Both the position numbers and the translations under genes were made by a program. From contig DUPD01000068.1 in the NCBI GenBank assembly GCA_012838505.1, forward strand, positions 1-33,528: a stretch of 33,528 nucleotides of DNA, read 5' to 3'. The notes beneath the pieces are model-generated. The model searched no databases, was not told the DNA's origin, and worked only from the letters and a program-made list of their open reading frames with translations. This DNA is from Bacilli bacterium. Lineage in GTDB: Bacteria; Bacillota; Bacilli; Bacillales; Amphibacillaceae. Shown here piece by piece: positions 1 to 7,257 of this stretch; positions within the stretch are counted from its first letter, which is position 1; the number at the start of each line of letters is the position of its first letter.

Positions 1-40
1 CTTTTAATATTTGCTTAACAATTCCAGAACCTTTTCTCAT
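1..40 (-). CDS. 5' end of an unknown leftward gene (partial)
   Basis: On the minus strand an AAGGAG ribosome site (52 to 47) lies six bases before an ATG at 40-38. The open frame runs off the window after 13 residues, MRKGSGIVKQILK. The good ribosome site and the terminator at 121-157 that separates it from what follows support a real start. Too little is visible to name a family. Confidence 0.45.
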   Translation of the reverse strand, partial: MRKGSGIVKQILK

Positions 41-81
41 CTTCTTCTCCTTAAATATGATAATTAGATTTTAACACAAAG

Positions 82-90
82 TTATCCACA
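82..90 (+). promoter_or_regulatory. perfect DnaA box (single)
   Basis: The sequence TTATCCACA matches the DnaA box consensus exactly. It sits about 40 bp upstream of the leftward partial gene at 1-40, in an AT-rich gap. A single box can occur by chance, so a regulatory role is only a possibility. Confidence 0.3.
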
Positions 91-120
91 ACTAACGAAT
101 TTTATAATTTCCTAAACAAT

Positions 121-157
121 AAAAAAAGAGCTGACAATGAAAAGTCGGCTCTTTTTT
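121..157. terminator. bidirectional intrinsic terminator
   Basis: An A-tract, GAGCTGAC, a short loop, GTCGGCTC and a T-tract form an eight-pair stem with one G-U pair. A-runs and T-runs on both sides make it competent in both directions. No gene clearly ends here in the window; it insulates the leftward partial gene from the toxin locus. Confidence 0.7.
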
Positions 158-264
158 GTTGAAACATTATTTGTGGAGATTGTTTTTCAGCACTATTGTA
201 AGTAAAATGTAAAGAAAAATTGTTAATTATTATCTCAAAGCATACAAACGTACGTTCTAAACTA

Positions 265-273
265 TGGTATAAT
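265..273 (+). promoter_or_regulatory. extended -10 promoter of the type I toxin mRNA
   Basis: TGGTATAAT gives a perfect -10 hexamer (268-273) with an upstream TG one base before it. No good -35 is visible at 17 bp. A start near 280 would place GTGTAACA at the very 5' end of the transcript. That sequence is the exact complement of TGTTACAC near 502-509, which fits the 5'-3' closed fold of type I toxin mRNAs. Confidence 0.55.
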
Positions 274-343
274 AAACTTAGTGTAACAAGGCTTTTTATG
301 GGTGGTGACTCACTCCCTTTATTTTACGAGAGGGGGTGAGAAG

Positions 344-427
344 ATGACGGTATTTGAGACGTTAGTTGTTGCGATCTCTTTTGGCACGTTAATCGTTGCA
401 GTGTTGTCATTTGACCGAAAAAAATAA
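344..427 (+). CDS. small hydrophobic type I toxin (holin-like toxin family)
   Basis: This 27-residue peptide begins MTVFETLVVAISFGTLIVAV, a single membrane helix, and ends in a basic tail DRKK. That pattern is typical of the short firmicute peptides annotated as putative holin-like toxins of type I toxin-antitoxin loci. The ribosome site GAGGGGGTGAG lies just upstream of the ATG. In the mRNA the 5' leader can pair with the 3' region: GTGTAACA with TGTTACAC, GACTCACT with AGTGAGTC, and the ribosome site GGGGG with CCCCC near 489-493. The full-length message would then be translationally closed. An antisense RNA gene overlaps its 3' part. Toxicity is inferred from family resemblance, not shown by the sequence. 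Confidence 0.72.
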   Translation: MTVFETLVVAISFGTLIVAVLSFDRKK

Positions 428-468
428 CCACCCAGAGCCCGACAAGCTTTTGTGGTGATTATTTTTTT
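423..468. terminator. terminator-like hairpin after the toxin ORF, likely 3' end of the antisense RNA
   Basis: AATAACCACC (423-432) pairs with GGTGATTATT (454-463) with one mismatch. T-runs follow on the plus strand (462-468) and A-runs precede it (418-424), giving a T-run on the minus strand. It may end the antisense RNA on the minus strand and cause partial termination of the toxin message on the plus strand. Confidence 0.5.
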
Positions 469-511
469 CACTGTATAAAGTGAGTCGCCCCCTTAAAGGG
501 CTGTTACACAA

Positions 512-548
512 GGCTGGAGTGGTGTTCGAGCACCGCTTCAGTCTTTTT
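512..548 (+). terminator. intrinsic terminator of the toxin mRNA
   Basis: A stem of about 13 pairs, including a few G-U pairs, joins GGCTGGAGTGGTG and CACCGCTTCAGTC. A TTTTT run follows. On the opposite strand the same bases form the main stem-loop of the antisense RNA, so sense and antisense RNAs would carry complementary loops suited to a kissing contact. Confidence 0.7.
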
Positions 549-571
549 ATATCTTTGGTACTTCTACTTAT

Positions 572-599
572 ATTATACCTTAGTTTTTGGAAATGTAAA
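572..599 (-). promoter_or_regulatory. sigma-A promoter of the antisense RNA
   Basis: Read on the minus strand, TTTACA and TATAAT are separated by 16 bp. This is clearly stronger by consensus than the toxin promoter at 265-273, as expected if antitoxin RNA is made in excess. Confidence 0.6.
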
Positions 600-748
600 C
601 GATCATTGCTTTAAACGTAGTTTTGGATTCAAAAAAACAGATTTTAATTAATCATTTGTTATTGAATGAACATCAGCAGTTTGTTAGAATTAATTAACAG
701 TGATAAGTAATTATTTATAGTATCAATAAAGTTTAGGGGGATATCAAT

Positions 749-2197
749 GTGAGAATGAAGGATATATTGAGTATCATTCAAGACAATTTTTATTTTGCGT
801 TTATGCTAATTGTGATATTAGCAGTTTTTTTAGGACTTGGCTATTTTGTCGTGTATAAAAAGCTTTTAAAAGGATCTAAAAGCTTAAGTAAACGCAAGGT
901 TATCATTTGGCTTTGTCTGATTGGATACATAATTATGGTTATCGGAGTGACGTTTATCAATCGAGGATCAAGAATATATGGTGATACAAATCTTCACCTG
1001 TTTAGTTCGTATCGAGAGGCTTGGAATTCTTTTAATTCGGTGACTTGGAGATTTATCTACTTGAATATATTCATGTTGGTTCCTTTGGGGATACTCCTTC
1101 CACTGTTAAACAAAAGGTTTCAAAAATTATCGTGGTTAGTTGGAGCAGCCGTCCTAATGACATTGATGATCGAAACGACTCAACTTGTGACTGGCTATGG
1201 AATATTTGATCTGGATGACATATTTAATAATGTTTTAGGTGCTATTATCGGTTATGGGATCGTTATGCCGATTCTAACGATTTTAGAGAACAAAAAAGGG
1301 AAGTTTAAACGATCGGTTATCTACCTCACTCCATTAATACTTGTGGTCGTTTCAACTCTTGCAATCATCGCTCTATATCATGCACAAGAATTTGGCAATC
1401 TTTCTATCGCACATAATTACAAAATAAATATGAAAAATATTGATCTGATTTCAAATGTAGACCTTGAAGTCGATGGGAAAGAAGTTTTTCTAGCCAATGA
1501 AAAATATAGTATTAAAAAAGTACCTATCTACAGAGCACCAATTTACGATGTGACTAGTGGAGAAGCATTTTTCGCTGATTTCTTAAAGCATAAAAATATC
1601 GATCCAGAAATAGAAGTGGATCCTTATAGCGATATGGCGATTTATTGGTCTAGAGGTGAACCATCTTACAGTATGTGGTTTGATTATCATGGTGGGAGCT
1701 ACCAATATAGTGATTTTTCATTTTTTGATGTGGGAATAGAAAGAGCGCAAACGGATGAAGCGAATTTAAGGAAAATCTTAGCGGACTTTGCTATTGCTAT
1801 TCCTGACGAAGCGATCTTTAGTGTTGCTGATGACGGCATAACTGAAGGCACCTATGAATGGCTGATTGAAAACAAAGTTGATGGAGAGTCGATTACGAAT
1901 GGCAAATTAACTGTCGACTACTATAATGATGACAGTGTGAAGCAAATCGATAACCAAATAATAACGTATCAAAAAGTAAACGATGTCTCAATTAAAAGCC
2001 AAGAAGAAGCTTATCAGGAATTAGCAGACGGGAAGTTTAATTTAAATTGGCCTAAAGATGTAAGAACAATAAAGATAGAAGATGTAACCCTTGCCTATAT
2101 GCTCGATACTAAAGGCTTTTACCAACCGATATATAATTTCTCATCAAAAGTAAATGGAGCAGACACAATGATATCGATTCCAGCAATACCAAGATAA
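749..2197 (+). CDS. VanZ-family membrane protein with large C-terminal domain
   Basis: The predicted protein has 482 residues. Roughly residues 15-215 form a VanZ-like multi-helix membrane domain with about six hydrophobic segments and the family-type stretches RGSR, NLHLF, NIFMLVPLG and ETTQLVTGYGIFDLDDI. Residues of about 216-482 are hydrophilic and probably lie outside the membrane; I recognise no family there. A GTG start at 749 is chosen because AGGGGG (735-740) lies eight bases before it. The overlapping ATG at 747 meets an immediate stop, and an in-frame ATG at 755 is an alternative. VanZ relatives are linked to low-level glycopeptide or lipoglycopeptide tolerance, but the cellular role is usually unknown. 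It is monocistronic, with a terminator at 2282-2321. Confidence 0.8.
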   Translation: MRMKDILSIIQDNFYFAFMLIVILAVFLGLGYFVVYKKLLKGSKSLSKRKVIIWLCLIGYIIMVIGVTFINRGSRIYGDTNLHLFSSYREAWNSFNSVTWRFIYLNIFMLVPLGILLPLLNKRFQKLSWLVGAAVLMTLMIETTQLVTGYGIFDLDDIFNNVLGAIIGYGIVMPILTILENKKGKFKRSVIYLTPLILVVVSTLAIIALYHAQEFGNLSIAHNYKINMKNIDLISNVDLEVDGKEVFLANEKYSIKKVPIYRAPIYDVTSGEAFFADFLKHKNIDPEIEVDPYSDMAIYWSRGEPSYSMWFDYHGGSYQYSDFSFFDVGIERAQTDEANLRKILADFAIAIPDEAIFSVADDGITEGTYEWLIENKVDGESITNGKLTVDYYNDDSVKQIDNQIITYQKVNDVSIKSQEEAYQELADGKFNLNWPKDVRTIKIEDVTLAYMLDTKGFYQPIYNFSSKVNGADTMISIPAIPR

Positions 2198-2281
2198 GTG
2201 TAAAATATACCCTTATTAATTATGGCGCATTTGTATTTTACTAAAAAGTCATAAGTTACCCCACATGAAAGTTTATTAAAT

Positions 2282-2321
2282 AAGTCTGAAGTGTTGTTTA
2301 AAAACCACTTCAGACTTTTAG
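2282..2321 (+). terminator. intrinsic terminator after the VanZ-family gene
   Basis: AAGTCTGAAGTG and CACTTCAGACTT form a 12-pair perfect stem followed by TTTT. It closes the VanZ-family unit about 90 bp after its stop codon. Confidence 0.8.
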
Positions 2322-2419
2322 TATTCTCACTTTACATGCCAGAAATTGTATTATTAAAGGGTGGATATAGCTAAAACGCACTAAACAGATAAGAATAAAA
2401 TGTTTTTTCGGAAAAAGCA

Positions 2420-2448
2420 TTGACATTGGAATCTTTATGTTATATTAT
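2420..2448 (+). promoter_or_regulatory. sigma-A promoter of the cys-hem supra-operon
   Basis: A perfect TTGACA (2420-2425) and TATTAT (2443-2448) are separated by 17 bp. They lie just upstream of the S-box aptamer, so this promoter should drive the riboswitch-controlled transcript into cysC and beyond. Confidence 0.75.
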
Positions 2449-2470
2449 AGGTCACAACTTAATATATAAA

Positions 2471-2569
2471 TCTTATCAAGAGAGGTGGAGGGACTGGCCC
2501 TGTGAATCCTCGGCAACAGACTATATTAGAACTGTGCCAATTCCATTAATGTACATTAACAGATAAGAA
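2471..2569 (+). promoter_or_regulatory. SAM-I (S-box) riboswitch aptamer
   Basis: The S-box landmarks are present in order: TCTTATCAAGAG opening the P1 helix, GGTGGAGGGACTGGCCC, GAATCCTCGGCAACA, a GTGCCAATTCC segment, and closing AACAGATAAGA that pairs with the start. High S-adenosylmethionine should favour the downstream terminator, shutting sulfate assimilation and sirohaem synthesis when methionine supply is ample. S-box control of the cysH operon is known in B. subtilis. Here it sits upstream of cysC and would cover a much longer set of genes. Confidence 0.93.
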
Positions 2570-2592
2570 GATTATAAATGATTTATTTCATT

Positions 2593-2627
2593 AACCTCTT
2601 CTTAGCAAAATTAAGAAGAGGTTTTTT
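2593..2627 (+). terminator. S-box expression-platform terminator
   Basis: AACCTCTTCTTA (2593-2604) and TAAGAAGAGGTT (2612-2623) form a 12-pair stem followed by TTTT. It directly follows the SAM aptamer and is the regulated terminator of the riboswitch. Confidence 0.9.
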
Positions 2628-2686
2628 GGTAGATAAGATAGTATAACAACTTTCTTACTACATAAGTGCAACTAAAGCATCCGCCT

Positions 2687-2713
2687 AAAAGCTTGGCGAA
2701 TGCCAAGTTTTCT
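2687..2713 (+). terminator. second terminator-like hairpin in the cysC leader
   Basis: CTTGGC-GAAT-GCCAAG is a perfect six-pair stem that extends through a G-U pair into flanking A and T runs, with TTTTCT after it. The preceding phrase CAACTAAAGCATC (near 2670) recurs as CAACTAAAGGCATC (near 2739), so the segment also looks like a short repeat or element remnant. Whether it terminates transcription is unproven. Confidence 0.5.
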
Positions 2714-2742
2714 AAAAAATTTCATATGCTCATTAGTCAACT

Positions 2743-2795
2743 AAAGGCATCTTTTGACCAATCACTTGATTGATTATAAAGGGTGCCTTTTTATT
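2743..2795 (+). terminator. third terminator-like hairpin, just upstream of cysC
   Basis: AAAGGCATCTTT pairs with AAAGGGTGCCTTT near 2777-2790, using some G-U pairs. An inner AATCA-CT-TGATT stem and a T-rich 3' tail complete it. It lies about 95 bp before the cysC ATG, so transcripts that pass the riboswitch must also pass it. No ligand-binding aptamer between 2628 and 2742 is recognised. Confidence 0.55.
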
Positions 2796-2889
2796 TCACA
2801 CAGATTGGATGTTTAAGGTGAAAACTATATCTATGTCTAATTATGGAAGTTACAGCTACTATTTAAATGATTCTATAGGAGGAAAATCA

Positions 2890-3489
2890 ATGACTAGATC
2901 AAGCAATGTTGTTTGGCATAAATCAACTATAAAAAAAGAAAATCGCCATCAATTGAATGGTCATAAAAGTGCGATTATTTGGTTTACAGGATTATCTGGT
3001 TCTGGAAAATCCACGATTTCAGTTGCACTCGAATCCGCTTTATACGCAAAAGGGATACGAACTTATCGCTTAGATGGTGATAATGTTCGACATGGTTTAA
3101 ATAGAGATTTGGGGTTTAGCCCAGAAGATCGAAATGAAAATATTCGAAGGATAGGAGAAGTTGCTAAATTAATGGTCGATGCAGGATTATTTACATTGAC
3201 AGCATTTATTTCCCCTTATCGTGAAGATCGAGATCAAGTTCGCCGCTTAGTTAAAGATCATGAATTTGTTGAAGTTTATCAAAAAGCTACAATAGCCACA
3301 TGTGAAGCGCGTGATCCCAAAGGACTCTATAAGAAAGCGAGATTAGGAGAAATTAAGAATTTTACTGGTATTGATGCACCGTATGAAGAACCTATTAATC
3401 CAAATATTGTTATTGATGCAGATCGACTGAGTGTTGAGGAATCTGTTGAACAAATCCTCTCTTATTTAGAGAAGAAAGGCTATATTTAA
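2890..3489 (+). CDS. cysC: adenylylsulfate (APS) kinase
   Basis: CysC phosphorylates APS to PAPS with ATP in the cytoplasm. The 199-residue product has the P-loop GLSGSGKS (34-41), DGDNVRHGL (62-70), FISPYREDR (107-114) and [11 protein letters not shown] (141-151), all hallmarks of the family, and is of normal length. The ATG at 2890 is chosen because AGGAGG lies about eight bases upstream and the family starts here. The open frame extends 120 bp further upstream but would run through the third leader hairpin. It is the first gene of the S-box-controlled supra-operon. A gap of about 70 bp separates it from cysH. Confidence 0.93.
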   Translation: MTRSSNVVWHKSTIKKENRHQLNGHKSAIIWFTGLSGSGKSTISVALESALYAKGIRTYRLDGDNVRHGLNRDLGFSPEDRNENIRRIGEVAKLMVDAGLFTLTAFISPYREDRDQVRRLVKDHEFVEVYQKATIATCEARDPKGLYKKARLGEIKNFTGIDAPYEEPINPNIVIDADRLSVEESVEQILSYLEKKGYI

Positions 3490-3562
3490 GGGTTTGATCA
3501 TATATTAACTGCAACAATTTTGACTAATCAACAAATAAAAGGTGCAAAAGGTGGAGTGATTG

Positions 3563-4276
3563 ATGGAAAAGCTGACATATGAATCATGGTTCGAATATGA
3601 TGATCCTTCTTTTTTGATTGATAACCCTTCAAAGGGAGCGTTAAATGTATTGAAATGGGCATTTAAAACATATAAAGATGAACTGGTTTATGCTTGTAGT
3701 TTTGGTGTAGAAGGTATGGTAATGATTGATTTAATTTCACAAATTAATTCAAAAGCACAAATTGTTTTTCTCGATACAGAACTTCACTTTGAAGAGACAT
3801 ACAGACTAATTGACGAAGTGAAAGCACGTTATCCTGAACTGAATATAAAAATGAAAAAACCAGCTTTAACAGTTGAAGAACAAGCTGAAAAATACGGAGA
3901 TAAATTATGGGAGAGACAGCCGGATCGCTGTTGTTATATGCGGAAGATCGTTCCGCTGAGAGAAGAGCTAAGTAATGCAACTGCTTGGTTATCCGGATTG
4001 AGAAGAGAACAATCACCAGAGAGAAGTCAAACAAAGTTTATCAACAAGGATGAGAATTTTAAATCAGTAAAAATTTGTCCACTAATCCATTGGTCATGGA
4101 TTGATATTTGGGACTATGTTAAAAAAAATCAATTACCTTATAGCACGCTTCATGATCAAGGTTATCCCAGTATTGGCTGCGTGCCGTGTACATTACCAGG
4201 AGATACGAAAACAGGATCACGCGCTGGACGCTGGAAAAATCAACAGAAGACAGAATGTGGCCTACACAAACATTAA
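3563..4276 (+). CDS. cysH: phosphoadenylyl/adenylyl-sulfate reductase, thioredoxin dependent
   Basis: CysH reduces activated sulfate to sulfite using thioredoxin. The 237-residue protein has the nucleotide-binding segment SFGVEGMVM (46-54) and [10 protein letters not shown], then Cys123-Cys124 (DRCCYMRK), Cys206-x-x-Cys209 (GCVPCT) and the C-terminal ECGLH with catalytic Cys232. The CC...CxxC set marks the [4Fe-4S] type found in Bacillus, which accepts APS and often PAPS. ATG at 3563 is preferred over the TTG one codon earlier; the ribosome site AGGTGGAG lies at 3549-3556. With cysC and sat both present, either substrate could be available. Confidence 0.93.
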   Translation: MEKLTYESWFEYDDPSFLIDNPSKGALNVLKWAFKTYKDELVYACSFGVEGMVMIDLISQINSKAQIVFLDTELHFEETYRLIDEVKARYPELNIKMKKPALTVEEQAEKYGDKLWERQPDRCCYMRKIVPLREELSNATAWLSGLRREQSPERSQTKFINKDENFKSVKICPLIHWSWIDIWDYVKKNQLPYSTLHDQGYPSIGCVPCTLPGDTKTGSRAGRWKNQQKTECGLHKH

Positions 4277-4300
4277 AGCTAAGAAAATGGAGGAGTTAAT

Positions 4301-5449
4301 ATGAAATTAGGTCAACCGCATGGTGGAGTATTAGTCAATCGTTGGGATCCTGATTATGACTTCCAATCGATTACTGAAAAAGTTGAATTAGATGAAATTG
4401 CTTTGAGTGACTTGGATTTGATCGGAGTTGGAGCTTACAGTCCTTTAACAGGATTCTTAACTGAAGAAGATTATCATGCTGTTGTGGAAAGTATGAGGTT
4501 ATCAACTGGTGAACCATGGACGATCCCAATTTCATTACCAACAACTGAAGAGAATGCTAAAAATATTGAAATTAATAGTTTAGTTAGATTAGAAAAAGAA
4601 GGAATTGTTTATGGTGTTATTGAAGTATCGGATATATTTATCCCTGATAAAAACAAAGAAGCAAAATTTGTTTTTAAAACAACAGATCGAGAGCACCCAG
4701 GGGTAAGGAAGTTGTTTGAACGTCCTAATGTATATTTGGGTGGCACGATCACTCTAATTGCTCGACGTCAAATTAATCATTCATTAGACTTACACTTTGA
4801 TCCATTAAAGACGAGGGAAAATTTTGCTCAGCTTGGTTGGAAAACGGTTGTCGGTTTCCAAACAAGAAATCCGGTCCATCGAGCACATGAGTACATTCAG
4901 AAATCAGCATTAGAAATCGTAGATGGATTATTTTTAAATCCATTAGTGGGGGCAACTAAGGCAGATGATATACCAGCAGATGTGCGTATGAAAAGTTATC
5001 AAGTTTTGCTTGATAATTATTATCCAAAAGATCATGTGTTTTTGGGTGTATTTACAGCTGCTATGCGCTATGCAGGACCGAGAGAAGCGGTATTTCACGC
5101 GATCGTACGAAAGAACTTTGGCTGTACACATTTTATCGTTGGTCGTGACCACGCTGGGGTTGGTAATTATTATGGTACGTATGACGCGCAAAAAATATTT
5201 AGCCATTTTACTGAAGAAGAACTGGGAATTAGTTTATTATTTTTTGAACATAGTTTTTATTGCAATAGCTGTGGCAATATGGCGACCGCAAAAACATGTC
5301 CACATGAGGTAAGTAATCATGTCATCTTATCAGGAACAAAAGTTAGAGAGATGTTACGTAATGGTGAACAACCGCCAGAGACTTTTAGTAGGAAAGAAGT
5401 CATTGAAGTACTAATTTCTGGATTAAGAAAGTGGGCGATTCAATCGTAG
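4301..5449 (+). CDS. sat: sulfate adenylyltransferase (ATP sulfurylase)
   Basis: Sat makes APS from ATP and sulfate, the first committed step of assimilation. The 382-residue protein carries [10 protein letters not shown] (187-196) and GRDHAGV (281-287) of the catalytic HxxH and GRDHAG motifs. A C-terminal zinc site is suggested by Cys321, Cys324 and Cys333 followed by His335. It matches the dissimilatory-like single-subunit Sat used by Bacillus rather than CysDN. A ribosome site AGGAG precedes the ATG, and the gene starts 24 bp after cysH. No sulfate permease lies beside it, unlike B. subtilis where cysP is in the operon. Confidence 0.95.
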   Translation: MKLGQPHGGVLVNRWDPDYDFQSITEKVELDEIALSDLDLIGVGAYSPLTGFLTEEDYHAVVESMRLSTGEPWTIPISLPTTEENAKNIEINSLVRLEKEGIVYGVIEVSDIFIPDKNKEAKFVFKTTDREHPGVRKLFERPNVYLGGTITLIARRQINHSLDLHFDPLKTRENFAQLGWKTVVGFQTRNPVHRAHEYIQKSALEIVDGLFLNPLVGATKADDIPADVRMKSYQVLLDNYYPKDHVFLGVFTAAMRYAGPREAVFHAIVRKNFGCTHFIVGRDHAGVGNYYGTYDAQKIFSHFTEEELGISLLFFEHSFYCNSCGNMATAKTCPHEVSNHVILSGTKVREMLRNGEQPPETFSRKEVIEVLISGLRKWAIQS

Positions 5450-5475
5450 CATTATAAATAAAGAGGAGGGCAAAT

Positions 5476-6255
5476 GTGGGAAAAGTTTATTTAGTTGGAG
5501 CAGGGCCTGGTGATCTAGATTTAATCACTGTAAAAGGGCTCAAGTGTATAAAGAAAGCTGATGTCATTCTCTATGATCGCTTAATTAACAAGGAACTTCT
5601 AAGCTATGCAAAAAAAGATGCAAAGCTAATCTACTGTGGTAAAAAGCCAGGCCGTCATGCCATGATACAGGAAAAAATTAATCAGTCTTTAATCAAATAT
5701 GCAAAACAGGGAAAGTCTGTAACGCGATTAAAGGGTGGTGATCCATTTATTTTTGGTCGGGGTGGTGAAGAGGCGATTACTTTGGCAGATCATGGAGTTG
5801 CTTTTGAAATTGTTCCTGGGATTACTTCTGGAATCGCAGCTCCCGCATATGCGGGCATTCCTGTTACTTATCGTGAACTTAGTTCTAGTTTCGCAATTGT
5901 CACGTGTCATATTCGACCAGGTCAAGGTGATGGACTTGATTGGGAAAGCCTTGCTACGGGAGTAGATACTTTAGCGATCTATATGGGAGTAGGCAATTTA
6001 CCGTATATTTGTGAACAATTAACCAAATGTGGTCGACCAGTTGATACACCAGCAGCAATTATTCATTGGGGTACAACCAATGAACAAATGACATTAACTG
6101 GATCTATATCCTCCATTGTTGAGTTAGCTAACAAATCAAAGATTAAAAATCCGAGTATGATAATTGTCGGGGAGGTTGTCAAACTAAGAGAAAAAATTAA
6201 CTGGTTTAAAGAAAACACAATCAATGAAATAAGTGTAACAGAAGCATCTGTATAA
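5476..6255 (+). CDS. cobA: uroporphyrinogen-III C-methyltransferase (SUMT)
   Basis: It adds two SAM-derived methyl groups to uroporphyrinogen III, giving precorrin-2, the branch point toward sirohaem. The 259-residue enzyme shows VYLVGAGPGDLDLITVKG at its start, then VTRLKGGDPFIFGRGGEE, VPGITSGIAAPAYAGIPVTY and a conserved IYMGVGNL segment. It lacks the CysG-type N-terminal dehydrogenase/chelatase domain, which is instead supplied by sirB and sirC in the same cluster. GTG at 5476 is the start, placed five bases after GAGGAGGG. It is equivalent to B. subtilis YlnD. Confidence 0.93.
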   Translation: MGKVYLVGAGPGDLDLITVKGLKCIKKADVILYDRLINKELLSYAKKDAKLIYCGKKPGRHAMIQEKINQSLIKYAKQGKSVTRLKGGDPFIFGRGGEEAITLADHGVAFEIVPGITSGIAAPAYAGIPVTYRELSSSFAIVTCHIRPGQGDGLDWESLATGVDTLAIYMGVGNLPYICEQLTKCGRPVDTPAAIIHWGTTNEQMTLTGSISSIVELANKSKIKNPSMIIVGEVVKLREKINWFKENTINEISVTEASV

Positions 6256-6269
6256 AAAAGGAGGTTTCT

Positions 6270-7010
6270 ATCATACAAGCAGTCTTATATATTGCTCACG
6301 GCAGTCGGATTAAAGCGGGTGTTGAAGAAGCTATTTACTTTATTGAACAGACCCAGTCTTTAATTGACGTACCAATTCAAGAAATTTGCTTTTTAGAATT
6401 GGCACCACCAACTATTTTTGAAGGCATTACAAGATGTATCGCCCGTGGGGCAAATAGAATCGCAATTGTTCCTGTTCTTCTATTAACTGCACATCATGTT
6501 AATAAGGATATTCCATTAGAAATTGAAGCGGCAAAGGTGCAATATCCAAATATCAAATTTTCATACGGGGAGGCAATGGGAATTCATTCAAAGATTATTG
6601 ATAGTTTATATGATCGCATTTTAGAGCAAGAAATTGTCATTGATCCACAGGCAACAGTTCTACTTGTAGGTAGAGGAAGTAGTGATCAGGCAGTCAAACG
6701 TGATCTAACAGAGATAGGGAGACGTCTAAGTAAAAAGTATGGCATTAATCAAGTCAATGTTTGCTTTTTATATGGATCGCAACCCCATTTTGATGAGGCG
6801 ATACAGCAATTGCAAGCATCAATTGTAAATCAAGTATTTATTATTCCATACTTACTTTTCTCGGGTATCTTAATGAGTCAGATAACAAACAAGATTAATG
6901 AACAATCAGTAGAAACGCAGAAATTTATTCTCTGTGAAAATCTTGGTTATCATCAAAACATAAAAAAGGTACTTAAGGAGAGAGTAGAGCAAACCATAGC
7001 ACAGATTTGA
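6270..7010 (+). CDS. sirB: sirohydrochlorin ferrochelatase, start codon non-canonical
   Basis: It inserts iron into sirohydrochlorin, the last step to sirohaem. The conserved N terminus QAVLYIAHGSR, with the metal-binding His, and TAHHVNKDIP with the second His pair are both present, as in Bacillus YlnE/SirB. The protein would be about 245 residues, close to the family length. An AAGGAGG ribosome site (6258-6264) is followed only by ATC (6270) and ATA (6273) at the expected start. No ATG, GTG or TTG occurs in frame between the stop at 6225 and TTG at 6399, and starting at 6399 would remove the catalytic N-terminal His. ATC aligns with the family's initiator position. Either a rare start is used or a point change damaged the start. 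Confidence 0.8.
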   Translation: MIQAVLYIAHGSRIKAGVEEAIYFIEQTQSLIDVPIQEICFLELAPPTIFEGITRCIARGANRIAIVPVLLLTAHHVNKDIPLEIEAAKVQYPNIKFSYGEAMGIHSKIIDSLYDRILEQEIVIDPQATVLLVGRGSSDQAVKRDLTEIGRRLSKKYGINQVNVCFLYGSQPHFDEAIQQLQASIVNQVFIIPYLLFSGILMSQITNKINEQSVETQKFILCENLGYHQNIKKVLKERVEQTIAQI

Positions 7011-7060
7011 TTATCAGTTGTTTAAATAAAGAGTTTAAATAGAAAGGGTGGAGATTGATT

Positions 7061-7207
7061 ATGGGAAATCGCACAGAGAATATCGAACAATCACTTAAGA
7101 AAGTTAAGGAAATGTTAGAAAAAATGAATTTTGGTTCAATTACATTAATTGTTCAAGATAATCATGTTGTTCAAATTGAAAGAAACGAAAAAATTAGGTT
7201 GAAATAA
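7061..7207 (+). CDS. yezD: YezD-type small protein (DUF2292)
   Basis: This 48-residue protein contains FGSITLIVQDNHVVQIERNEK, closely resembling the short YezD/DUF2292 family that is often found beside sulfur-assimilation genes. The N-terminal half is a charged helix and the C-terminal half would form beta strands. A ribosome site (AGGGTGGAG) precedes the ATG. It lies 50 bp after sirB and 50 bp before cysJ, inside the operon. Its function is not established; position suggests a role near sulfite reduction. Confidence 0.85.
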   Translation: MGNRTENIEQSLKKVKEMLEKMNFGSITLIVQDNHVVQIERNEKIRLK

Positions 7208-7257
7208 TCGAGATCGATTTTTAAGAATAGAATAATAGAGACGTGAGGTGACAATCA

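Larger units (their letters stand above)
420..565 (-). ncRNA. antisense RNA antitoxin of the type I locus
   Basis: A minus-strand sigma-A promoter (-35 TTTACA at 599-594, 16 bp spacer, TATAAT at 577-572) would start an RNA near 565. It would run leftward through the 3' untranslated half of the toxin mRNA and end at the hairpin at 423-463. The product of about 145 nt would contain the 13-pair hairpin at 512-543 and would be fully complementary to the toxin message 3' region. Convergent transcription with a 3' overlap is the arrangement of known Bacillus type I systems such as bsrG/SR4. Exact ends are estimates. Confidence 0.6.
471..700 (+). repeat. left copy of a diverged duplicated segment (toxin 3' region, antitoxin gene and flank)
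   Basis: This stretch resembles 17004-17255 in the same orientation. Identical blocks include CTGTATAAAGTGAGTC, AAAGGGCTGTTACACA, CAGTCTTTTTATATCTTT and ATTTGTTATTGAATGA (654-669), separated by diverged sequence. Similarity reaches beyond the antitoxin promoter into sequence with no ORF, so the duplicated unit was longer than the RNA gene itself. Confidence 0.7.

Noticed and set aside
2628-2800. T-box or second known riboswitch in the cysC leader
   Set aside because: No T-box AGGGTGG-ACCGCG motif and no familiar aptamer core is present; only hairpins with T-runs are seen.
2770-2889. Extension of cysC to a TTG at 2770
   Set aside because: The extra 40 codons cover the arm of the leader hairpin, have no ribosome site and no counterpart in the family; the ATG at 2890 has a perfect AGGAGG.
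3744-4034. 96-codon minus-strand ORF inside cysH
   Set aside because: Antisense to a well-conserved gene, with no ribosome site and no recognisable motif; a shadow frame.
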